In this document: piece after piece, positions 27,801-39,800 of the stretch
How positions within the stretch are numbered: position 1 is the first letter of the stretch
How the letters are laid out: every line of letters starts with the position of its first letter
Assembly: GCA_031761405.1 (NCBI GenBank)
Contig: JASEVX010000011.1
Location: 23,850,316 to 23,914,315 of the forward strand
Length of the DNA: 64,000 nucleotides
Origin: Serripes groenlandicus
Taxonomy: Eukaryota; Mollusca; Bivalvia; Cardiida; Cardiidae
Direction: 5' to 3'
Program-made: the position numbers and the translations under genes
Notes under the pieces: generated by a model
Database searches by the model: none
Told to the model about the DNA's origin: nothing
Seen by the model: the letters and a program-made list of their open reading frames with translations, nothing else

Positions 27801-30800
27801 TAGTTCTAGTTCCTGTTGTTGTTGTATTAGAATATGTTGGCCCAGGCACAGACATGTGCTAATTTAGAATGGCACATTACCACATTCATGTACTAGGAAC
27901 AACTTAATCTTGTGTTCTGGATACTTCATTCCTGTTGTTGTTGTATTATACTATGTTGGCCCTGGCACAGACATGTGCTAATTTAGAATGGCACATTACC
28001 ACATTCATGTACTAGGAACAACTTAATCTTGTGTTCTGGATACTTCATTCCTGTTGTTGTTGTATTATACTATGTTGGCCCTGGCACAGACATGTGCTAA
28101 TTTAGAATGGCACATTACCACATTAATGTACTAGGAACAACTTAATCTTGTGTTCCGGATACTTCACTCTTGTTGTTTAATGATATGTTGGCCCAGGTAC
28201 AGACATGTGCTAATTAAGAATGGCACATTACCACATTCATGTACTAGGAACAACTTAATATTGTGGTCTGGATACCTCATTCTTGTTGTTGTTGTATTAT
28301 AATATGTTGGCCCAGGCACAGACATGTGCTAATTTAGAATGGCACAATACCACATTCATGTACTAGGAACAACTTGTGTTCTGGATACTTCATTCTTGTT
28401 GTTTAATGATATGTTGTCCCAGGCACAGACATGTGCTAATTTAGAATGGCACATTACCACATTCATGTACTAGGAACAGCTTAATCTTTTGTTCTGTATA
28501 CTTCATTCTTGTTTTATAAGGATATGTTGGCCCAGGCACAGACATGTGCTAATTTTGAATGGCACATTACCTCATTCATGTACTTGTAACAACATGACTT
28601 TGTTTACTGGATACTTCGATCTTGATATTGTTGTATAAGAATATGTTGGCCCAGGCACATATATGTGCTAATTTAGAATAGCACATTACCACATTCATGT
28701 ACTAGGAACAACATGACCTTGTGTTCTGGATACTTCATTCCTGTTGTTGTATTAGAATATCTTGGCCCAGGCACAGACATGTGCTAATTTAGAATGACAC
28801 ATTACCACATTCATGTACTAGGAACAACTTAATCTTGTGTTCTGGAAACTTCATTCTTGTTGTTTAAGGATATGTTGGCCCAGGCACAGACATGTGCTAA
28901 TTAAAAATGGCACATTACCACATTCATGTACTAGGAACAACTTAATCTTGTGTTCTGGATACTTCATTCTTGTTTTATAAGGATATGTTGGCCCAGGCAC
29001 AGACATGTGCTAATTTAGAATGACACATTACCACATTCATGTACTAGGAACAACTTAACCTTGTGTTCTGGATACTTCATTTCTGTTGTTGTTGTATTAG
29101 AATATGTTGGCCCAGGCACAGACATGTGCTAATTTAGAATGGCACATTACCACATTCATGTACTAGGAACAACTTAATCTTGTGTTCTGGATACTTCATT
29201 CCTGTTGTTGTTGTATTATACTATGTTGGCCCTGGCACAGACATGTGCTAATTTAGAATGGCACATTACCATATTCATGTACTAGGAACAACTTAATCTT
29301 GTGTTCTGGATACTTCATTATTGTTGTTTAAGGATATGTTGGCCCAGGTACAGACATGTGCAAATTAGGAAATGCACATTACCACATTCATGTATTAGGA
29401 ACAACTTAATCTTGTGTTCTGGATACTTCATTCTTGTTGTTGTTGTATTAGAATATTTTGGCCCAGGCACAGACATGTGCTAATTTAGAATGGCACATTA
29501 CCACATTGATGTACTAGGAACAACTTAATCTTGTGTTCTTGATACTTCATTCTTGTTGTTTAAGGATATGTTGGCCCAGGCACAGACATGTGCTAATTAA
29601 GAATGGCACATTACCACATTCATGTACTAGGAACAACTTAACCTTGTGTTCTGGATACTTCATTCCTGTTGTTGTTGTATTAGAATATGTTGGCCCAGGC
29701 ACAGCAGACATGTGCTAATTTAGAATGGCACATTACCACATTCATGTACTAGGAACAACTTAATCTTGTGTTCTGGATACTTCATTCCTGTTGTTGTTGT
29801 ATTATACTATGTTGGCCCTGGCACAGACATGTGCTAATTTAGAATGGCACATTACCACATTCATGTACTAGGAACAACTTAATCTTGTGTTCTGGATTCT
29901 TCATTCCTGTTGTTGTTGTTTTATACTTTGTTGGCCCAGGCACAGACATGTGCTAATTTAGAATGGCACATTACCACATTCATGTACTAGGAACAACTTA
30001 ATATTGTGTTCTGGATACTTCATTCTTGTTGTTTAAGGATATGTTGGCCCAGGTACAGACATGTGCTAATTAAGAATGGCACATTACCACATTCATGTAC
30101 TAGGAACAACTTAATCTTGTATTCTGGATACTTCATTCCTGTTGTTGTTGTATTATACTATGTTGGCCCTGGCACAGACATGTGCTAATTTAGAATGACA
30201 CATTACCACATTCATGTACTAGGAACAACTTAATCTTGTGTTCTGGATACTTCATTCTTGTTGTTTAAGGATATGTTGGCCCAGGTACAGACATGTGCTA
30301 ATTAAGAATGGCACATTACCACATTCATGTACAAGGAACAACTTAATATTGTGGTCTGGATACTTCATTCTTGTTGTTGTTGTATTAGAATATGTTGGCC
30401 CAGGCACAGACATGTGCTAATTAAGATTGTCACATTACCACATTCATGTACTAGGAACAACTTAATCTTGTGTTCTGGATACTTCATTCTTGTTGTTTAA
30501 TGATATGTTGTCCCAGGCACAGACATGTGCTAATTTAGAATGGCACATTACCACATTCATGTACTAGGAACAACTTAATCTTTTGTTCTGGACACTTCAT
30601 TCTTGTTTTTAGCTCACCTGAGCTTTGCTCAAGGTGAGTTATTGTGATCGCCTTTTGTCCGGCGTCCGGCGTCCATCGTGCGTCGTGCGTCGTGCGTTGT
30701 GCGTCGTGCGTCAACTTCTTCTCCTCAGTAACCAGTGGGTCAATTGGGATGAAACTTCACAGAAAGCATCCTCTCAATGACCTCACCAGATTTCCTTCAA

Positions 30801-33800
30801 ATTTTTGGGATCCATGCAGAATTCTGGTTTCCATGGCAACGAAATGAAAAAAAATTCAAAATTCTTCTTCTCCCAAACTGGTTGGCAGATTTTCAAATAA
30901 TTTTGTAGAAATGTTCCTTGGATGACCCTCTATAAGATTCCTTCAAGCCATGTTGATTGGTCAAAAAACATGGCCGCCAGGGGGGGGCGGGGCTATTTTG
31001 CCTTATATGGCTATAGTGAAAACTTAAAAAATCTTCTTCTCCGAAAGTGTCTAGCCGATTTTCAAATAATTTTGTAGAAATGTTCCTTGGATGACCCTCT
31101 ATCAGATTCCTTCAAGCCATGTTGATTGGTCAAAAAACATGGCCGTCGGGGGGGCGGGGCTATTTTGCCTTATATGGCTATAGTGAAAACTTAAAAAATC
31201 TTCTCCTCCGAAAGTGTCAGGTCGATTTTCAAATAATTTTGTAGAAATGTTCCTTGGATGACCCTCTATCAGATTCCTTCAAGCCATGTTGATTGGTTGA
31301 AAAACATGGCCGCCAGGGGGGGGCAGGGCTATTTTGCCTTATATGGCTATAGTGAAAACTTAAAAAATCTTCTTCTCCGAAAGTGTCAGGCCAATTTTCA
31401 AATAATTTTGTAGAAATGTTCCTTAAGTGACCCACTTTCAGATTCCTTCAAGCCATGTTGATTGGTAAAAAAACATGGCCACCAGGGGGGGCAGGGCTAT
31501 TTTGCCTTATATGGCTATAGTGAAAACTTAAAAAATCTTCTTCTCCGAAAGTGTCAGGCCGATTTTCAAATAATTTTGTAGAAATGTTCCTTGGATGACC
31601 CACTTTCAGATTCCTTCAAGCCGTGTTGAATTGTAAAAAAACATGGCCGCCAGTGGGCAGGGCTATTTTGCATTATATGGCTATAGTGAAAACTTAAAAA
31701 ATCTTCTCCTCCAAAAGTGTCAGGCCGATTTTGAAAAAAAATTATAGAAATGTTCCAAGGGTGACTGACCCTCTATCAGCCAATTCCTTCAAGCCAAGTT
31801 GATTGGTCAGAAACTATGGCCGCCATGGGGCGGGGCTTATATAGTTAAAGTAAAAATAAATAAATCAGGTGAGCGATTCCAGGGCCATCATGGCCCTCTT
31901 GTATAAGGATATATGTTGGCCCAGGCACAGACATGTGCTAATTTTGAATGGCACATTACCACATTCATGTACTTGTAACAACATGACTTTGTGTACTGGA
32001 TACTTCGTTCTTGATATTGTTGTATAAGGATATGTTGGCCCAGTTACAGACATGTGCTAATTTAAAATGGCACATTACCACATTCATGTACTTGGAACAA
32101 CATGGCCTTGTTTACTGGATACTTCGATCTTGATATTGTTGTATAAGAATATGTTGGCCCAGGCACATATATGTGCTAATTTAGAATAGCACATTACCAC
32201 ATTCATGTACTAGGAACAACATGACCTTGTGTTCTGGATACTTCATTCCTGTTGTTGTATTAGAATATGTTGGCCCAGGCACAGACATGTGCTAATTTAG
32301 AATGGCACATTACCACATTCATGTACTAGGAACAACTTAATCTTGTGTTCTGGAAACTTCATTCTTGTTGTTTAAGGATATGTTGGCCCAGGCACAGACA
32401 TGTGCTAATTAAGAATGGCACTTTACCACATTCATGTACTAGGAACAACTTAACCTTGTGTTCTGGATACTTCATTCTTGTTTTATAAGGATATGTTGGC
32501 CCAGGCACAGACATGTGCTAATTTGGAATGGCACATTACCACATGCATGTACTAGGAACAACTTAACCTTGTGTTCTGGATACTTCATTCTTGTTTTTTA
32601 AGGATATGTTGGCCCAGGCACAGACATGTGCTAATTTAGAATGACACATTACCACATGCATATACTAGGAACAACTTACTCTTGTTTTCTGGATACTTCA
32701 TTCTTGTTTTTTAAGGATATGTTGGCCCAGGCACAGACATGTGCTAATTTAGAATGACACATTACCACATGCATGTACTAGGAACAACTTAACCTTGTGT
32801 TCTGGATACTTCATTCCTGTTGTTGTTGTATTAGAATATGTTGGCCCAGGCACAGACATGTGCTAATTTAGAATGGCACATTACCACATTCATGTACTAG
32901 GAACAACTTAATCTTGTGTTCTGGATACTTCATTCCTGTTGTTGTTGTATTATACTATGTTGGCCCTGGCACAGACATGTGCTAATTTAGAATGGCACAT
33001 TACCACATTCATGTACTAGGAACAACTTAATCTTGTGTTCTGGAAACTTCATTATTGTTGTTTAAGGATATGTTGGCCCACGTACAGATATGTGCAAATT
33101 AAGAATGGCACATTACCACATTCATGTATTAGGAACAACGTAATCTTGTGTTCTGGATACTTCATTCTTGTTGTTGTTGTATTAGAATATTTTGGCCCAG
33201 GCACAGACATGTGCTAATTTAGAATGACACATTACCACATGCATATACTAGGAACAAATTAATCTTGTGTTCTGGATACTTCATTCTTGTTGTTGTTGTA
33301 TTAGAATATGTTGGCCCAGGCACAGACATGTGCTAATTTAGAATGACACATTACCACATTCATGTACTAGGAACAACTTAACCTTGTGTTCTGGATACTT
33401 CATTCCTGTTGTTGTTGTATTAGAATATGTTGGCCCAGGCACAGACATGTGCTAATTTAGAATGGCACATTACCACATTCATGTACTAGGAACAACTTAA
33501 TCTTGTGTTCTGGAAACTTCATTATTGTTGTTTAAGGATATGTTGGCCCAGGCACAGACATGTGCTAATTAAGAATGGCACATTACCACATTCATGTACT
33601 AGGAACAACTTAACCTTGTGTTCTGGATACTTCATTCTTGTTTTATAAGGATATGTTGGCCCAGGCACAGACATGTGCTAATTTGGAATGGCACATTACC
33701 ACATGCATGTACTAGGAACAACTTAACCTTGTGTTCTGGATACTTCATTCTTGTTTTTTAAGGATATGTTGGCCCAGGCACAGACATGTGCTAATTTAGA

Positions 33801-36800
33801 ATGACACATTACCACATGCATATACTAGGAACAACTTAATCTTGTGTTCTGGATACTTCATTCTTGTTGTTTAAGGATATTTTGGCCCAGGCACAGACAT
33901 GTGCTAATATAAAATGGCACATTACCACATTCATGTTCTAGGAATAACCTAATATTGTGTTCTGGATACTTCATTTTTGTTTTATAAGGATATGTTGTCC
34001 CAGGCACAGACATGTGCTAATTTAGAATGGCACATTACCACATTCATGTACTAGGAACAACTTAATCTTGTGTTCTGGATACTTCATTCTTGTTGTTTAA
34101 GGATATGTTGGCCCAGGCACAGATATGTGCTAATTAAGAATGGCACATTATCACATTCATGTATTAGGAACAACTTAACCTTGTGTTCTGGATACCTCAT
34201 TCTTTTTTGTTGTTGTATACGAATATGTTTGCCCTGGCACAGACATGTGCTAATTTAGAATGGCACATTACCACATTCATGTTCTAGGAACAACCTAATA
34301 TTGTGTTCTGGATACTTCATTCTTGTTTTATAAGGATATGTTGTGCCAGGCACAGACATGTGCTAATTTAGAATGGCACATTACCACATTCATGTACGAG
34401 GAACAACTTAACCTTGTGTTCTGGATACTTCGTTCTTGATATTGTTGTATTAGAATATGTTGGCCAAGGCACAGACATGTGCTAATTAAGAATGGCACAT
34501 TACCACATTAATGTACTAGGAACAACTTAACCTTGTGTTCTGGATACTTCGTTCTTGATATTGTTGTATTAGAATATGTTGGCCCAGGCACAGACATGTG
34601 CTAATTAAGAATGGCACATTACCACATTCATGTTCTAGGAACAACTTAAGTCAAACAGTTAACATTCATATGACAAGATGCTATTTTAATCTATTTTGTT
34701 GTCTTTATTAGAAATTACTTTCCAATTTGATCAATGAACTTAATTAAATTCAATTAATAAAAGAAGAGTGAATTATATTCATAAATAAAACAGCCCATGA
34801 AGTTACTCAGTTATACTGCATGTATACTTGTATACATCAAATACTTATCTGTATAAGGAATTGTATAAAAGAAAAGATTTCATTTAACATTAAAAAACGT
34901 TAATAGCTACCTATTATGTATGTTAGTGTTATTTGTAGCAATGTTGACTTTCTTTATGATCTGTCTGAGCTGTAATCCATCTTGTGTTGTGTTCATGTAT
35001 CTTATGTTGATACTAAATGAACATTTTACTTCTCTTTTAAAGTATACGTGCTATAATTGACAACATAGTATTAATGATGAGTATTGTATTATTACTATCT
35101 GGTTGAGTAATCCTACTACGCTCTTAAAGTTTGATTAATTAATTAATTAATTGAGACAGTAGAGTTGGGATTATTTCATGAGTAATTAAAAGTACATGTT
35201 TGTTCCATCAATTAAGAGTACTCATTAATTATCTGTTTAGACATCAAATAAATAAACAATGAAATGTTTGCCAATTTGTTTGAAGGTATCAAGATTTCTT
35301 AAGAAAGTTGAAATGTTTGTCAATTTGTTTGAATGTATTAAGTTTTCTTAACCCTTTCCCTCATATAGACACTTTTTGAAGCCTCTGCAGCAGATGGCTT
35401 TTTGGAAACAGAGTGACAAAAAGAAGAAATTGCACAAAACGTGCAATTTCTCCTTTTGACACAATGTTTTCCACTTTTTGTCGTAGGTTATCCATTCAAT
35501 TATGGAGATTTTCTATGTTTTGTCAAAATACGTTCAAAGTCGTCTGCTGCAGAATTGTCATATGAGGGAAAGGGTTAACAAAGTGTTTAGAAACAAAAAT
35601 GTATTCAATGCATAATTTTTTGCTCTTTTATAATAACATAACATTCCATAAAGTTTTTTGGTAATCAATTTACGAAATTTGTAGCCATCAACACATACAG
35701 ATTTGAAGGCATGGTGAAGATAGTTTACATAAACACATACATACATATATAATATATATGTTTTATTTTTTTTACAAGAAGAACACACACTAAGATGTTG
35801 TTACCCTTTCCCTCATACGACAATGTTATTTAAAACCATGTTGGCCCTGGCACAGACATGTGCTTATTAAGAATGGCACATTACCACATTCATGTACTAG
35901 GAACAACTTAATCTTGTGTTCTGGATACTTCATTCTTGTTGTTTAAGGATATGTTGGCCCAGGCACAGACATGTGCTAATTTGGAATGGCACATTACCAC
36001 ATTCATGTACGAGGAACAACTTAACCTTGTGTTCTGGATACTTCATTGTTGTTGTTGTTGTTGTATTAGAATATGTTGGCCCAGGCACAGACATGTGCTA
36101 ATTTAGAATGGCACATTACCACATTCATGTACTAGGAACAACTTTATCTTGTGTTTTGGATACTTCATTCTTGTTGCTTAATTATATGTTGGCCCAGGCA
36201 CAGACATGTGCTAATTAAGAATGGCACATTACCACATTCATGTACGAGGAACAACTTAATCTTGTCTTCTGCATACTTCATTCCTGTTGTTGTTGTTGTT
36301 GTATTAGAATACGTTGCCCCAGGCACAGACATGTGCTAATTAAGAATGGCACATTACCATATTCATGTATTAGGAACAACTTAATCTTGTGTTCTGGATA
36401 CTTCATTATTGTTGTTGTTGTATTAGAATATGTTGGCCCAGGCACAGACATGTGCTAATTTAAAATGGCACATTACCACATTCATGTACTAGGAACAACT
36501 TAATCTTGTGTTCTGGATACTTCATTCTTGTTGTTTAAGGATATGTTGGCCCAGGCACAGATATGTGCTAATTAAGAATGGCACATTATCACATTCATGT
36601 ACTAGGAACAACTTAACCTTGTGTTCTGGATACCTCATTCTTTTTTGTTGTTGTATACGAATATGTTTGCCCTGGCACAGACATGTGCTAATTTAGAATG
36701 GCACATTACCACATTCATGTTCTAGGAACAACCTAATATTGTGTTCTGGATACTTCATTTTTGTTTTATAAGGATATGTTGTGCCAGGCACAGACATGTG

Positions 36801-39800
36801 CTAATTTAGAATGGCACATTACCACATTCATGTACGAGGAACAACTTAACCTTGTGTTCTGGATACTTCGTTCTTGATATTGTTGTATTAGAATATGTTG
36901 GCCCAGGCACAGACATGTGCTAATTAAGAATGGCACATTACCACATTCATGTACTAGGAACAACTTAACCTTGTGTTCTGGATACTTCGTTCTTGATATT
37001 GTTGTATTAGAATATGTTGGCCCAGGCACAGACATGTGCTAATTAAGAATGGCACATTACCACATTCATGTTCTAGGAACAACTTACTATTGTGTTCTGG
37101 ATACTTCATTCTTGTTGTTTAAGGATATGTTGGCCCAGGTACAGACATGTGCTAATCAAGAATGGCACATTACCACATTCATGTTCTAGGAACAACTTAC
37201 TATTGTGTTCTGGATACTTCATTCTTGTTGTTTAAGGATATGTTGTCCCAGGCACAGACATGTGCTAATTTAGAATGTCACATTACCACATTCATGTATG
37301 AGGAACAACTTAACCTTGTGTTCTGGATACTTCGTTCTTGATATTGTTGTATTAGAATATGTTTGGCCTAGGCACAGACATGTGCTAATTAAGAATTGCA
37401 CATTACCACATTCATGTACTAGGAACCACTTAATCTTGTGCTCTGGATACTTCATTTTTGTTGTTTAAGGATATGTTGGCCCAGACACAGACATGTGTTA
37501 TTATTTAAGTCAAACAGTTAAAATTCATATGACAAGATGCTATTTTAATCTATTTTGTTGTCTTTATTAGAAATTACTTTCCAATTTGATCAATGAACTT
37601 AATTAAATTCAATTAATAAAAGAAGAGTGAATTATATTCATAAATAAAACAGCCCATGAAGTTACTCAGTTATACTGCATGTATACTTGTATACATCAAA
37701 TACTTATCTGTATAAGGAATTGTATAAAAGAAAAGATTTCATTTAACATTAAAAAACGTTAATAGCTACCTATTATGTATGTAAGTGTTATTTGTAGCAA
37801 TGTTGACTTTCTTTATGATCTGTCTGAGCTGTAATCCATCTTGTGTTGCGTTCATGTATCTTATGTTGATACTAAATGAACATTTTACTTCTCTTTTAAA
37901 GTATACATGCTATAATTGACAACATAGTATTAATGATGAGTATTGTATTATTACTATCTGGTTGAGTAATCCTACTGCGCTCTTAAAGTTTGATTAATTA
38001 ATTGAGAGTTGGGATTATTTCATAACCAATTAAAAGTACATATTTGTTCCATCAATTAAGAGTTCTCATTAATTATCTGTTTAGACATCAAATAAATAAA
38101 CAATGAAATGTTTGCCAATTTGTTTGAAGGTATCAAGATTTCTTAAGAAAGTTGAAATGTTTGTCAATTTGTTTGAAGGTATTAAGTTTTCTTAAGAAAG
38201 TGTTTAGAAACAAAAATGTATTCAATGCATAATTTTTTGCTCTTTTATAATAACATAACATTCCATAAGGTTTTTTGGTAATCAATTTACAAAATTTGTA
38301 GCCGTCAACAAATATAGATTTGAAGGCATGGTGAAGATAGTTTACATATTTTGTCAAATAATGGAAAATCTCTATAATCGAATGGATAACCTATGACTAA
38401 AAGTGGAAAACATTGTGACAAAAGGAGAAATTGCACGTTTTGTGCAATTTCTTCTTTTGTTACTATGTTTTCAAAAAGCCATCTCCTGCAGAGGCGTCAG
38501 AAAGCGTCTATATGAGGGAAAGGGTTAACTAGCATATTTGCCTAATACTCATACAATGTAGATATAAAGTTCTGTTAAATTCATGAATTTATTTTAATAG
38601 TATTTTCTGTTCACCGTCTCAATTCAATATATAATTCAAGTTCAAATTTGATCTATAGTTTGTGGGAGTTGTTTATTCTACTGTACACATTTTGTTTGTA
38701 TTGTCTTTTGTCTGGTGTCCGTCGTCCGTCGTCTGTTAACATCTTTTTATTAGTAACCAGTGGGTTGATTGGGATGAAACTTCAAAGAAAGCATCCTCTC
38801 GATGACCTCACCAGAATTCCTTCAAATTTTATTGGGATCCATGCAGAATTCTAATGTAAAAATCTTTAAAATTCTTCTTCTCCCAAACTGATTGGCAGAT
38901 TTTCAAATAATTTTGTAGAAATGTTCCTTTGATGACCCTTTATCAGATTCCTTCAAGCCATGTTGATTGGTCGGAAAAAAAACATGACCGCCAGGGGTGG
39001 GGCTATTTTGCATTATATGGCTATAGTGAAAACTTAAAAAATCTTCTCCTGAAAGTGTCAGGCCGTTTTTAAAACAATTTTGTAGAAATGTTCCTAGGGG
39101 ACCCTCTATCAGATTCCTTCAAGCCATGATGATTGATCGAAAAAATTGGCCGGCAGGGGGCGGGGCTTATATAGCTAATGTGAAAAAAAATATATGTCAG
39201 GTGAGCGATCCTGGGCCATCATGGCCCTCTTGTTCTTATATGTTAATTTTGAAGATTGTACTGGTTGATTTGAAAATAATTTGATGGAAATGTTTGTAAG
39301 GTGAGCGATATAAGAACATCATGGTCCTCTTGTTTTAGTTACAACATAGAGTGTGTAGAGCTGCCTATCCAAATATAGAGACGTTCCCAGGGTGTATGGC
39401 CTTTCTTAACTACTGGTTGTCAAGGAAACACAAGTTGGAGGACCTAGATAGCAACAGTGGGATAGCCCCTGATTCCTGGATTCAAGGGGTCAAGGCTGCC
39501 GTCAGGTCAACTTGTGAAGAAATACATGGTAGATAGATATTTCTTTATTATCCTTCTACAAGGTCTGTTAACATTTATTTTGATATGTTAAAAAAGAACA
39601 TAGCCCCCAAACATTTTGACAAAGAAAAAATTGCTAAAAACAATCAATTTATCCTTTTGCCACACTGTGTTCAACTTGTTTTATTTGTAGAGATACTCCA
39701 TACTCTTGTCTAGATGTTATCAAAGTCGTCTGCTACAGATTGGTTGTATGTGGGAAAGAGTTTACCCTTTCCCTCATACGACAATTCTGCAGCAGACAAC

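Larger units (their letters stand above)
11762..34647. repeat. Main satellite array, 113/119-bp monomers in 232-bp dimers
   Basis: Roughly 145 head-to-tail monomers, about 17 kb net of insertions. Each contains ATGTTGGCCCAGGCACAGAC, ATGTGCTAATTTAGAATGGC, ACATTACCACATTCATGTAC and TTCTGGATACTTCATTCTTG. Monomers ending GTTGTTTAAGGAT (113 bp) alternate over long stretches with those ending GTTGTTGTTGTATTAGAAT (119 bp), a 232-bp higher-order unit. A third variant has GATATTGTTGTATAAGGAT. Inserted elements break the array at 13.3, 15.1, 16.8, 20.7, 21.7, 26.3 and 30.6 kb. The recurring 60-aa ORFs here (MFWILHSCCLRICWPR...) are period artefacts. The array lies wholly within intron 6 of the gene. Confidence 0.97.

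Noticed and set aside
11762..34647. Repeated 60-aa ORFs beginning MFWILHSCCLRICWPR in the satellite
   Set aside because: They recur with the 232-bp dimer, differ only with monomer variants, have no splice or promoter context and fall inside an intron, so they are period by-products.
35558..35788. Minus-strand ORF MCSSCKKNKTYIL and its relative at 38,133
   Set aside because: They are short and AT-rich, and the two copies diverge at the ends and include MITE sequence; there is no splice context.
11762..37506. A CRISPR array
   Set aside because: The repeats are 113-119 bp with no unique spacers and lie in a eukaryotic intron.
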